The position numbers were made by a program, and so were the translations under genes. The notes under the pieces are model-generated. The model had not been told where the DNA came from. It was given only the letters and a program-made list of their open reading frames with translations, and did no database searches. Below are positions 1-7,812 of a DNA stretch of 64,000 nt, piece after piece (the first letter of the stretch is position 1; each line of letters opens with the position of its first letter). The stretch lies in contig JAHBYJ010000001.1 of NCBI GenBank assembly GCA_019636015.1, forward strand, positions 1,426,001 through 1,490,000, in the 5' to 3' direction. This stretch comes from Parvibaculaceae bacterium. Its GTDB lineage: Bacteria > Pseudomonadota > Alphaproteobacteria > Parvibaculales > Parvibaculaceae.

Positions 1-1006
1 TGCGTTCGGCGCGCTTGAAGTTCGCATCGTCGCCATATTTTTCGCGGGTCATGGCGAGCAGCGCGCGGGCGCGCGGATCGCCGTCCGGGTAGAGCGGGTG
101 GCCGAAGCCCGGCACGGGATCATTGTCTTTGAGGCGCTGCACCACCGCATCTTCCACATCGATCCTGTTCGCCATGTCGAGCAGCAGTCCTTCGACGCGG
201 CCCGAAAGCCCGCCATGCTTCGGTCCCTGAGCCGCGCAGATGCCGGCCTGCACGGCGCCATAAAGCGTCGCCCCCGTGCCCGCCACGCAGCGCACCGTGA
301 AGGCCGACGCATTGAGTTCGTGATCGGCGGAGAGGACGAGTGCGGCGCGGATGAGTTCGGCGGCTGGCCGCTCGCCCTGCGTCAGCGCGCGCGTCAGCAC
401 CTCATGCACCGGCTTGTCGCTCGGCGCCTCGCCCGCGATCACGGCAGCGACATAGCGCAGGAGCCGCGCTCCCGTGGCCGCGAGCCCGCGATCCGTCATG
501 TTGTAGACGGCGGCATCTTCCAGGGCCGCCTGCGGCAGCAGGGAAAGACAGCGCTCAATCCGCGGCACGCGCGACAGCGAGGCCGCAAGTTCGCTCAGCC
601 GCTCGGAGGGGTGGAACACAGCATCCTTCGTGAAAGGCTGCACATCGCGGCAGCCCCACAGCAGCGCCGCCACTTGTTCCAGGCTCGAGTTCTTCGCCAG
701 CGCCGTCGCATCCGAGCCCCGGTAATGGAGCCGCCCGTCGGCAATCAGCGTGATCGCGGAATCGAGCACCGGCTGGCCGAAGCTGAGTGTCCCCGGCGCG
801 GCGCCCGCCTCTTGCGCCTCCGTCGAGCGCCGCCGCTTCAGCGCCCGCACATCCTCCGCCCGGTAGCGCTTCGCCCGGCTGTCCGGTACCGGCTCCGAGC
901 GGATGAGGTCCCGGCTCACATAGGCATAGAGCGTCGGCAGGGAGATACCGAGCTCCGCCGCGGCCTCGCGGGCGCTGAGATAAAGGCTTTCGGGTGCGTC
1001 GGGCAT
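1..1006 (-). CDS. Citrate synthase family protein with N-terminal helix-turn-helix domain (3' end outside window)
   Basis: 335 residues are visible; the C-terminus lies beyond base 1. Residues about 8-60 form a MerR/excisionase-type winged helix-turn-helix (LSAREAAAELGISLPTLYAY, then RYRAEDVRALKRRR). The rest follows the citrate synthase fold, with the family's histidine motifs ADHELNASAF (H229), KHGGL (H264) and GFGHPLYP (H303). The third motif differs from the usual GHRVYK. The expected reaction is condensation of an acyl-CoA with oxaloacetate; whether the substrate is acetyl- or propionyl-CoA cannot be read here. It is divergent from a second citrate synthase gene across a 115-base gap containing a perfect palindrome (1026-1042). 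The DNA-binding domain therefore suggests autoregulation, which is inference. The start is the ATG at 1006. Confidence 0.85.
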   Translation of the reverse strand, partial: MPDAPESLYLSAREAAAELGISLPTLYAYVSRDLIRSEPVPDSRAKRYRAEDVRALKRRRSTEAQEAGAAPGTLSFGQPVLDSAITLIADGRLHYRGSDATALAKNSSLEQVAALLWGCRDVQPFTKDAVFHPSERLSELAASLSRVPRIERCLSLLPQAALEDAAVYNMTDRGLAATGARLLRYVAAVIAGEAPSDKPVHEVLTRALTQGERPAAELIRAALVLSADHELNASAFTVRCVAGTGATLYGAVQAGICAAQGPKHGGLSGRVEGLLLDMANRIDVEDAVVQRLKDNDPVPGFGHPLYPDGDPRARALLAMTREKYGDDANFKRAER

Positions 1007-1025
1007 GGCAATGTCTTTCTATATA

Positions 1026-1042
1026 TTGATTATCTTAATCAA
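1026..1042. promoter_or_regulatory. Perfect palindrome between divergent citrate synthase genes
   Basis: TTGATTA-TCT-TAATCAA has 7-base arms in an otherwise AT-rich, palindrome-poor gap. A weaker related pair, TTGA...TCAA, follows at 1045-1059. The position, between the two divergent starts (1006 and 1122), suits an operator. The HTH domain of the left-hand gene product is the obvious candidate ligand, but no binding evidence exists in the sequence. Confidence 0.5.
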
Positions 1043-1121
1043 GATTGACCATCGATCAACCCATCTCCAGCTTTGACGTCAAGGCCCCTTTCCAGGCCGG
1101 ATCGAGCAAAGGAGTGAGATC

Positions 1122-2243
1122 ATGAGTGCCAATCCCCGTCCCGCCAGCGCCAGCGGCCTCGACAATGTCGTGGCCGCCGAAACCCGCCTCAGCCATGTCG
1201 ATGGCGAGGCCGGCCGGCTGATCGTCGCGGGCTATGAAGTGGAGGAGCTCGCCGCCAGCCATGATTTCGAGGGCGCGGCATCGGCCCTCTGGGCGGCGGC
1301 GGGGCTCAACCCGGCGCCGTCGGCGGAGGAAGTCCGCGCCGGGCTTGGCCGGGCCCGCGCAGCCGCCTTCGCTTTGGTGCCCGGCCTTCTTGCGCTTGGC
1401 GGCAGCCGCAACATCACCGAAGGCCTCCGCACCGGCCTCTCGCTGCTGGGTGATGAAGCGGGCGAGGGTGCAGAACCGGATCACATCCGCCTTGCGGGCG
1501 CGGCGGCGGTCTTCACGGCGGCGCTCTGCCGCGCGGCGGAAGGCAAGGCCCCCATCGCGCCGGATGCGAAGGCGGGTCACGCCGAAGACTTCCTTCACAT
1601 GCTGAGAGGCACGCCCGCCAGCGCCGCAGAGGTGGAAGCGCTGAACGCCTATATGGTCACGGTCGCCGATCACGGCATGAATGCATCGACCTTCACCGCC
1701 CGCGTCATCGCTGCCACAAGGGCAGGCGCGGTCTCGGCCATCGTCGGCGCGCTCTGCGCCCTGAAGGGTCCGCTTCATGGCGGCGCGCCCGGCCCCGTGC
1801 TCGACATGCTGGACGAGATCGGCACGCCGGAGAACATCGAGCCCTGGCTCGAAAAGGCGCTGGCCGGCGGCGAAAGGCTCATGGGCTTCGGCCACCGCGT
1901 CTACAAGGTGCGAGACCCCCGCGCCGATGTCTTCAACAAGGTGGTGACGATCCTGACCAACGGCAATGCCCGCGTCCGCTTCGCGCGCGAGGTGGAAGTG
2001 GCAGCGCTCGCCGCGCTCCGCAAGGCCAAGCCCGGCCAGCGTCTCGACACCAATATGGAGTACTACACGGCGGTTCTCCTGGAGGCGCTCGGCATCCCGC
2101 GCGATGCCGTCACCAGCGTCTTCGCCATGGCGCGCATTGCGGGCTGGACAGCCCATGTCATGGAGCAGGAACGCGTCGGCCGCCTCATCCGCCCGCAATC
2201 GGTCTATGTCGGCGACTGGCCGGAAGAGCACGCGGCGGCGTGA
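1122..2243 (+). CDS. Citrate synthase / 2-methylcitrate synthase family protein
   Basis: 373 aa, close to short type-I citrate synthases. The histidine motifs are ADHGMNAS (H184), PLHGG (H219) and GFGHRVYKVRDPRAD (H258). The usual NVDFYS aspartate position reads NMEYY, so glutamate (E313) replaces the expected catalytic aspartate. It condenses an acyl-CoA with oxaloacetate in the cytoplasm, feeding the TCA or methylcitrate cycle. An AAAGGAG Shine-Dalgarno precedes the ATG. It is divergent from the HTH-bearing paralogue, and the two may work as a pair or hetero-oligomer, as such paralogous pairs recur in alphaproteobacteria. The Asp-to-Glu change makes the exact reaction uncertain. Confidence 0.85.
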   Translation: MSANPRPASASGLDNVVAAETRLSHVDGEAGRLIVAGYEVEELAASHDFEGAASALWAAAGLNPAPSAEEVRAGLGRARAAAFALVPGLLALGGSRNITEGLRTGLSLLGDEAGEGAEPDHIRLAGAAAVFTAALCRAAEGKAPIAPDAKAGHAEDFLHMLRGTPASAAEVEALNAYMVTVADHGMNASTFTARVIAATRAGAVSAIVGALCALKGPLHGGAPGPVLDMLDEIGTPENIEPWLEKALAGGERLMGFGHRVYKVRDPRADVFNKVVTILTNGNARVRFAREVEVAALAALRKAKPGQRLDTNMEYYTAVLLEALGIPRDAVTSVFAMARIAGWTAHVMEQERVGRLIRPQSVYVGDWPEEHAAA

Positions 2244-2305
2244 CTTGCGCCTTCCGCCCTGTCCCCCGATAGTCCTCTGACGGAGGAATGTCGGGGGAGT
2301 GGCCG

Positions 2306-3448
2306 GTGACCATTCGTGCATGGATTGCGGCGATTGCGCTGCTGCTGACGGGCTGCGGCGCCCCGCCGCCCGTCGAGGTGCCGCCCGGCATTGAGCTGAC
2401 GCCGCTCAAGACCTATTCGCGCATCGAAAGCTGGATATTGCTGCGACTCGCAGGGCTCGGCGGCGTGCCGGTCGCCCATGCAGTCGACACCTACCGCATC
2501 GCCTATCCGGTCGAACTCGAAAGCGGCGAGCGCGTCATGGCGAGCGGCCTTCTCGCCCTGCCGCGCGGCGCGGCGCCGTCGCGCATCGTGAGCTTCCATC
2601 ACGGCACATCGACAAGCCGCGAGGCCGTTCCCTCCCGTCTCGACGTGACGGGCGCCGCCGCCTCGATCCTCTTTGCGGGCAATGGCTACATGCTGCTCGC
2701 GCCGGACTATCTCGGCCTTGGCGATAGCCCCCGCATCCACGGCTACTACGTCACGGCGGAGCATGTTGCAGCGGTAACCGCGCTCATCGCCGCTGCGCGG
2801 CAATTGCCGGACGCGCAGGACAAACCCGTCTTCCTCAGCGGCTTCTCGCAAGGCGGTCATGTCACGCTCGCCGCCCAGCGCGACATGGAGGCGAGGGGAG
2901 AAACAATCCTCGCCGCCGCGCCCGTTGCCGCCGCGATCGACATCCGCAACATTTCGCTCGCCGCCGCGATGAGGGGCGGCGCGCGCTCCCATGCGCTCTA
3001 CCTCGCCTATCTGACCTGGAGCCACGCGCATCATTACGGCCACCCGCTCGATACGGCGCTGACAACGGACTACGCCGCCCTCGTCGAAAGGCTCTACGGC
3101 ACGCCGCATGAGCCGGACGAGATCGTCGCCGCATTGCCGGAGAATCCGCGCGAAATGTTCACACCGGATTTTCTTGCGGCCTTCGATGAAGGCGGCGCGC
3201 ACTGGCTTCTCGAAACGATTGCCGCGGCGGGCCTCACCGGTTGGACGCCGCAAGCGCCTGTACGTCTCTACTACGGCACGGCGGACGTCGATGTCGTGCC
3301 GGAAGAGGCAACACATGCGGAAGCGGATTTCCGCACCCGCGGCGCGGACGTCACCGCCGTCAATGTCGGCGATGCCGGCCACGAGGAATCCATGCTCCGC
3401 GCGGCGCCGTTGATCTTCCAATGGCTGAGGGAAATGGAAGCGCATTGA
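2306..3448 (+). CDS. Lipoprotein alpha/beta hydrolase (secretory-lipase-like)
   Basis: 380 aa from the GTG at 2306. The N-terminus is a lipoprotein signal ending in LLTGC (Cys17), so the protein should be membrane-anchored in the envelope. The nucleophile elbow is GFSQGG (Ser about 181), with an acidic residue in YYGTADVDVV and a histidine in GDAGHEES completing the triad near the C-terminus. FHHGTSTS is an oxyanion-hole-like segment. The layout resembles the LIP/secretory lipase branch of alpha/beta hydrolases; the substrate is unknown. An ATG lies at 2288, but its GGAGG is only one base upstream. The GTG has GGGGGAG at proper spacing and gives a cleaner signal peptide. Confidence 0.75.
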   Translation: MTIRAWIAAIALLLTGCGAPPPVEVPPGIELTPLKTYSRIESWILLRLAGLGGVPVAHAVDTYRIAYPVELESGERVMASGLLALPRGAAPSRIVSFHHGTSTSREAVPSRLDVTGAAASILFAGNGYMLLAPDYLGLGDSPRIHGYYVTAEHVAAVTALIAAARQLPDAQDKPVFLSGFSQGGHVTLAAQRDMEARGETILAAAPVAAAIDIRNISLAAAMRGGARSHALYLAYLTWSHAHHYGHPLDTALTTDYAALVERLYGTPHEPDEIVAALPENPREMFTPDFLAAFDEGGAHWLLETIAAAGLTGWTPQAPVRLYYGTADVDVVPEEATHAEADFRTRGADVTAVNVGDAGHEESMLRAAPLIFQWLREMEAH

Positions 3449-3478
3449 AGGATGCCAAAGCCATATCTAACCAACATC

Positions 3479-3564
3479 GTCATTGCCGGGCTTGACCCGG
3501 CAATCCAGGGCGGCAAGGCAAGGAGCAAATATCCCTGGATGCCCGGATCAAGTCCGGGCATGAC
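3479..3564. repeat. Dispersed intergenic palindromic repeat, gene-free copy
   Basis: The left half reads GTCATTGCCGGGCTTGACCC and continues to CCAGGG. The right half is its inverted counterpart, from CCCTGGATGCCCGGATCAAG to GGGCATGAC. Each half also contains its own hairpin, for example GCCGGG-CTTGA-CCCGGC. The same half-unit recurs twice, inverted, around the GIY-YIG gene at 63216-63622. It sits in the 158-base gap between convergent genes and looks like a small non-autonomous (REP/MITE-like) element. Confidence 0.75.
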
Positions 3565-3606
3565 ACAATTGGGTTTGACGAGCGTCGTCTGAAACGTGAC
3601 GAAACC

Positions 3607-4374
3607 TCACACCTTCAGCCGGTACCCCGTCCTGAAGATGTACCAGATGATCCCCGTGCAGAGCGCGAGGAAGCCGAGGATGGCGAGTACGCTCAGTTCC
3701 ACGCCGACATCGGACGAGCCGTAGAAGCTCCAGCGGAAGCCCGACACGAGATAGACCACCGGGTTGAACAGCGTCACCGTCTGCCAGAAGGGCGGCAGCA
3801 TGGTGATCGAATAGAAGCTGCCGCCGAGAAAGGTGAGCGGCATGACGATGAGCAGCGGCACCACCTGCAGCCGCTCGAAACTGTCCGCCCAGATGCCGAG
3901 AATGAAACCGAACATCGAGAAGGTGAGCGCGGTGAGCACGAGAAATGCCGCCATCCAGAACGGATGCTGGATCTCGTAGTCCACGAAGAAGCGCGCGGTG
4001 ATGAGAATGAGCACGCCGAGGATCAGCGATTTCGTCGCCGCCGCGCCGACATAGCCGATCACGGTTTCGACGGCCGAAATCGGCGCGGAGAGGATTTCGT
4101 AGATCGTGCCTGAATATTTCGGCATGTAGATGCCGAAGGACGCATTGGAAATGCTCTCGGTCAGGAGCGAGAGCATGATGAGGCCCGGAATGATGAAGGC
4201 GCCATAGCTGATGCCGTCCACCTCCTGGATGCGCGAGCCGATCGCCGCGCCGAACACCACGAAATAAAGCGATGTCGAAATCACCGGCGAGATGATGCTC
4301 TGCATCAGCGTGCGGAAGGTGCGCGCCATCTCGAAGACATAGATCGCGCGGATGGCATGGAGATTGAGTGTCAT
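3607..4374 (-). CDS. ABC-2 type transporter permease
   Basis: 255 aa with about six hydrophobic helices, typical of the DrrB/NodJ-like ABC-2 permease family (for example [19 protein letters not shown] and [10 protein letters not shown] near the C-terminus). With the ATPase encoded just upstream it should form an inner-membrane exporter; the cargo (drug, lipid or polysaccharide) cannot be told. The ATG at 4374 overlaps the TGA of the ATPase gene by four bases (ATGA), implying translational coupling. A longer reading frame extends upstream inside the ATPase gene, but this start gives the normal family length. Confidence 0.85.
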   Translation of the reverse strand: MTLNLHAIRAIYVFEMARTFRTLMQSIISPVISTSLYFVVFGAAIGSRIQEVDGISYGAFIIPGLIMLSLLTESISNASFGIYMPKYSGTIYEILSAPISAVETVIGYVGAAATKSLILGVLILITARFFVDYEIQHPFWMAAFLVLTALTFSMFGFILGIWADSFERLQVVPLLIVMPLTFLGGSFYSITMLPPFWQTVTLFNPVVYLVSGFRWSFYGSSDVGVELSVLAILGFLALCTGIIWYIFRTGYRLKV

Positions 4375-5306
4375 GCGCGCGCCCTCACCAGATTGACGAA
4401 GATTTCCTCGAGCGAACTTTCCCGCGTTCTGAGGTCGCGGAAGTCGATGCCGTTCTCGCCCAGCGCCTTCAGAAGCTCGGGAATGCCGCTCTCTTCCGCC
4501 TGCGCGTCGAAACTGTAGACAAGCGTGTGCCCGCCATCGGCGAGTTCCAGCGGCCGCCCGGCAAGCGCCGTGGGAATGGTGTCGAGCGGCGATTGCAGGT
4601 GAACCGAAAGTTCCTTGCGCCCGAGCTGTTTCATCAGCCGGTTCTTTTCTTCCACCAGCACCAGCTCGCCATGATTGATGACGCCGATCCGGTCCGCCAT
4701 CTCCTCGGCTTCCTCGATGTAATGCGTGGTGAGGATGATGGTGACGCCGCTTTCGCGAAGCCGCCGCACCATCTCCCACATGTCGCGGCGAAGCTCCACG
4801 TCGACACCCGCCGTCGGCTCGTCGAGGAACAGTATCTTCGGCTCGTGGCTGAGCGCCTTGGCGATCATCACCCGGCGCTTCATGCCGCCAGACAATTCCA
4901 TCACGCGGTTGTCGCGCTTCTCCCAGAGCGAAAGATCGCGCAGCACCTTTTCGATATGCGCGTCGTCGCGTTTCTTGCCGAAAAGCCCGCGGCTGAATTT
5001 CACGGTCGCAATCACGCTTTCGAAGGATTCGACGGTGAGTTCCTGCGGCACGAGGCCGATCAGCGACCGCGCGGCGCGGAAGTCGCGGATGATGTCGTGG
5101 CCCGACACGCGCACGGTGCCTCCGCTCGGATTGACGATGCCGCAAACGACGCTGATCAGCGTCGTCTTGCCTGCGCCGTTTGGCCCGAGCAGCGCGAAGA
5201 TTTCACCTGAGCGAATGTCGAGATCGACGCCTTTCAGCGCCTGGAAACCATCGGGATAGGTCTTGGAGAGACCTCGAATCTCGATGGCGGAAGCGGGTGC
5301 ATGCAT
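4371..5306 (-). CDS. ABC transporter ATP-binding protein (exporter)
   Basis: 311 aa, the usual length for DrrA/CcmA-type ATPases. Walker A is GPNGAGKTT (residues 41-49), the signature is LSGGMKRR (138-145), Walker B is ILFLDEP (158-164), and the H-loop lies in TTHY. The C-terminal about 90 residues are the extra domain common in ABC-2 partner ATPases. It energises the permease encoded immediately downstream, whose start codon overlaps its stop. The pair is a self-contained two-gene operon. No regulator is adjacent, so the substrate stays unknown. Confidence 0.9.
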   Translation of the reverse strand: MHAPASAIEIRGLSKTYPDGFQALKGVDLDIRSGEIFALLGPNGAGKTTLISVVCGIVNPSGGTVRVSGHDIIRDFRAARSLIGLVPQELTVESFESVIATVKFSRGLFGKKRDDAHIEKVLRDLSLWEKRDNRVMELSGGMKRRVMIAKALSHEPKILFLDEPTAGVDVELRRDMWEMVRRLRESGVTIILTTHYIEEAEEMADRIGVINHGELVLVEEKNRLMKQLGRKELSVHLQSPLDTIPTALAGRPLELADGGHTLVYSFDAQAEESGIPELLKALGENGIDFRDLRTRESSLEEIFVNLVRARA

Positions 5307-5408
5307 GGGAAACTGTGGCGCTGGGGGTAAGCGGGAGAATCGGTCCGGACTATATGGGGTCGGGTAGTTTGAATTAAACCCTTCGCCGCCTCCGGGAAAA
5401 CATTTATT

Positions 5409-5849
5409 TCACGAGCAGGGCGGCCGGTCGGAAAAGGCCTTGTGCGCCAGCGCCTGCGGTTCGCCCTCGAGCAGCGCCGGGTTCCAGTCGCCGGTGCGGA
5501 CGATCTGCGCTGCAAGCTGGCCGAAACTGCGCGGCCCGTCGATATTGAGACAGGCATAGGGGTCGCGGCTCACCGGCCCGTGAATGCCGTTGAGGTCATG
5601 CGCCTCGTGCCGGTGGCGCAGCGTTTCGAAATAGCCGGTGAGATATTGTTTGCAGTAACGCGCCTCTTTCTGCATCGGCTTTTCCGGGTCGAGCGCATGC
5701 TCCGCCAGCGCCGAACAGGCGGCATGGAGATCGGCCCCCGTCGCGATTCTGACCCGCGCATCCGACGGGAGGCTACCCGCGAGGATGCCGAATATTAACA
5801 TTACCGGAAACAAGTGGCGTCCGGCGGCGCGGCGCAGCCCGCTTTGCAT
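5409..5849 (-). CDS. Secreted Rap1a/Tai-like small protein
   Basis: 146 aa from the ATG at 5849, preceded by GGGAGGA. A cleavable signal peptide (LFPVMLIFGILAGSLPSDAR) is followed by a compact domain with spaced cysteines (HAACSAL, ARYCKQYLTGYFE, PYACLNI) and a C-terminal PPCS. A CxxYLxG segment with flanking cysteines resembles the Rap1a/Tai fold used by T6SS amidase immunity proteins and many uncharacterised periplasmic proteins. No T6SS effector is nearby, so an immunity role is not supported. It is divergent from the saccharopine-dehydrogenase-like gene. The fold assignment is tentative. Confidence 0.55.
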   Translation of the reverse strand: MQSGLRRAAGRHLFPVMLIFGILAGSLPSDARVRIATGADLHAACSALAEHALDPEKPMQKEARYCKQYLTGYFETLRHRHEAHDLNGIHGPVSRDPYACLNIDGPRSFGQLAAQIVRTGDWNPALLEGEPQALAHKAFSDRPPCS

Positions 5850-5923
5850 TGCGAATGATCCTCCCTCTCCGTAACAATGGCCCATCGCTAAGGGGTCGGG
5901 GAAGCCCGTTCGGGGGCGGCCGG

Positions 5924-7069
5924 ATGAAATCGCGTATTCTGCTTTACGGTGTGGACAGTTTCATGGGCGCGCTCGCCTCGCGCGCGGCCATGCGCCGGGG
6001 ACTGTCCCACATCGCGGCGGGCCGCAACATCGCGGGCGTGGCGCAGCATGCCGCCGCCCTGGCGAAAGAGGCCGGAAGCGCCATCGCCGAGCCGCGCACC
6101 TTCACCCTGGGCGACAAGTCGCGCATCGCGGCCCAGCTCGACGATGTCGGCGTCGTCGTGAATTGCGGTCCCCTCGACAGCGAGGCCCTGCTTTCGCTCG
6201 TCGATGCCTGCCTGGCGACCGGCACCCACTATATCGACATGACGAACGATCGGGCGGAGGTCGCCGCTCTCGCCGCGCATGACGAGGTGGCGAAGCGCGC
6301 CAAGGTCATGGTGCTCGCGGGCGCGGGTTTCGACTATGCGGCGGTCGATGCCGTCGCCGAGCGTCTCGCGCAGATCCTGCGCGGCGCGCGCGCCGTCACG
6401 ATCGCGGTCAAGCAGGGCGCGCCGACGCTTGCCGAGGCGCGCCGTCTCGTCGCCGCGCTGACGGCGGAAGGCGGCACGGTGAAGAACGGTCAGTTCGTTC
6501 CCGCGCGGGCAGGCGAGCGCGTCGTCGAGGTCGATTTCGGCGAAGGGCCGGAGCGCGCATGGCTCGCGCCCTGGCGTGCCGAGGCGACCGCCATGCGCCA
6601 TCGCGGCACCTATTCCACCATGGAAAGCTACGAGGTGCTGCCGGAGCGCGCCGCGCGCGTCTTCGCGAAGGGCCGGCTCGCTACGGCGCTCTTCAATCGC
6701 GGCTGGGGCGTGCGCCGTCTGGAACGGCGTCTGTCGAAAGGGCGGCTCTCTCCCACCACCGCCGAATTGAAGAATGGCCGCGCGGCCGTCTGGGGCGAGG
6801 CGCGCACGCCCGAGGGCATCCGCCTCTGCGCGCGGCTCGAAACGCCTGAAGCCCATCTCTATTCGTCGGAAGTCGCGGTGCTGCTCGCCTGCCGGGCGAT
6901 CGAGGGCGCGGCAAGGCCCGGTTTCCAATTGCCCTTCGCCATCGCGGGCGCCGGCCTGATCGATGAAGTTCCGGGCACCCTCTGGCGCGAAATCGCCGAC
7001 CCGGCGGACCCGATCAAGCCCGAGCCCGTTCCCGTGGTGCTCGCCGCGCGGGCGCGTGAAAGCGCCTGA
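5924..7069 (+). CDS. Saccharopine dehydrogenase-like NAD(P)-binding protein
   Basis: 381 aa. It begins with a Rossmann beta strand and loop (ILLYGVDSFMGALASRAA) that lacks a strict GxGxxG, followed by VVVNCGPLDS and THYIDMTND, which are characteristic of the saccharopine dehydrogenase-like/trans-acting enoyl reductase family. The family includes oxidoreductases acting on unknown, often lipid-derived, substrates; lysine catabolism should not be assumed. The start at 5924 avoids overlap with the divergent Rap1a-like gene and puts the Rossmann strand at the N-terminus. An upstream in-frame ATG at 5849 would add 25 residues unlike the family. Confidence 0.75.
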   Translation: MKSRILLYGVDSFMGALASRAAMRRGLSHIAAGRNIAGVAQHAAALAKEAGSAIAEPRTFTLGDKSRIAAQLDDVGVVVNCGPLDSEALLSLVDACLATGTHYIDMTNDRAEVAALAAHDEVAKRAKVMVLAGAGFDYAAVDAVAERLAQILRGARAVTIAVKQGAPTLAEARRLVAALTAEGGTVKNGQFVPARAGERVVEVDFGEGPERAWLAPWRAEATAMRHRGTYSTMESYEVLPERAARVFAKGRLATALFNRGWGVRRLERRLSKGRLSPTTAELKNGRAAVWGEARTPEGIRLCARLETPEAHLYSSEVAVLLACRAIEGAARPGFQLPFAIAGAGLIDEVPGTLWREIADPADPIKPEPVPVVLAARARESA

Positions 7070-7075
7070 AGCTTC

Positions 7076-7342
7076 CTAAGACTTCCGGTTCATCCAGCGG
7101 TCCCAGAGCGCGTCGGCGCATTCCCGGCCTGTCATCTGGCTCGTGACGAGACGCATCGAACTTTCCATGCTGGACGGCACATCGTCCGGGTCCTTGCCGA
7201 CGAGTTCGGCGAGCGGCCCATAGGCCTCATGCGCCATGTCCTTGGCAAGCATCCGGCAAGGGTCGACCTCGCGGTAATAGACCACCGGAAAGGCGATCAC
7301 GGCGATCAGGGCGAGGACGATCAAACCGAGGATGAGGCGCAT
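7076..7342 (-). CDS. Small membrane-anchored hypothetical protein
   Basis: 88 aa. Residues 1-22 are a single hydrophobic helix (LILGLIVLALIAVIAFPVVYY). The remainder is a small acidic domain with two cysteines (DPCRML, GRECADAL). AGGAG stands seven bases before the ATG. I do not recognise the family. The domain is predicted to be periplasmic and may be held by a disulfide. It is convergent with the preceding gene (six bases apart) and co-directional with the small lipoprotein gene 17 bases upstream, so the two are probably one transcript. Confidence 0.65.
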   Translation of the reverse strand: MRLILGLIVLALIAVIAFPVVYYREVDPCRMLAKDMAHEAYGPLAELVGKDPDDVPSSMESSMRLVTSQMTGRECADALWDRWMNRKS

Positions 7343-7359
7343 GACGGCTCCTGTCTGAA

Positions 7360-7665
7360 TTATCGCGGTCCGGTGCCCCGGCCGCTCGTGTCGGGCATAT
7401 CCATGGAGGCGCCGCCCTCGCGGATGCGGCAGGCGGAATAGCCCGCCCGCCAGCCGGCATTATAGGCCTTGTCGCCCTTCCAGGCCTCCTCGTTCCGCGT
7501 GATGGTCGAAGGGTCTCCGGGAACCTGGGAGGTGGCCGTCCAGCAACCATCCGAATAGCCGGCCTTGTAGTTCGGCTCGTCGGCATATTCGCTCTGGCCG
7601 AGGCCGCAGCCCGCAAGGAGCGCGGCGAGGGCAAGCGGTGCGATCGGGCGGAAGAAACGGGGCAT
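7360..7665 (-). CDS. Small lipoprotein, hypothetical
   Basis: 101 aa with a textbook lipoprotein signal (LALAALLAGCG, lipidated Cys about 20). The mature part contains two similar aromatic-glycine segments, YKAGYSDGCW and YNAGWRAGYSACR, which look like an internal duplication with paired cysteines. I do not recognise the family. It is the first gene of a short leftward pair with the 88-aa membrane protein. The outer- versus inner-membrane destination cannot be judged, although residue +2 is Gly rather than Asp. Confidence 0.65.
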   Translation of the reverse strand: MPRFFRPIAPLALAALLAGCGLGQSEYADEPNYKAGYSDGCWTATSQVPGDPSTITRNEEAWKGDKAYNAGWRAGYSACRIREGGASMDMPDTSGRGTGPR

Positions 7666-7812
7666 GGCAGCGGGCTCCGGGGCGGGAAGGGGCGGCCCGG
7701 AGAATAGGGCGAGCCCGGCCCGGCGGCAAATCGGCTCATGCTTTACGGAGCGTTAAGACCGGGATGGTGAGATGCCTCCACCGGCGGGGGCTGGCTGAAA
7801 GGGAAATGGGCA

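Noticed and set aside
98..1048. Long open frame on the plus strand (316 codons)
   Set aside because: It is antisense to the HTH-citrate synthase gene, which has clear motifs; the plus-strand translation is Arg/His-rich with no recognisable domain, a common GC-rich shadow.
3607..5145. Apparent 512-codon fusion of ATPase and permease frames
   Set aside because: The first half is a different frame of the ATPase gene; the permease begins at ATG 4374, which overlaps the ATPase stop.
5409..5849. T6SS immunity protein
   Set aside because: Fold resemblance to Rap1a/Tai is loose and no effector or secretion gene is adjacent.
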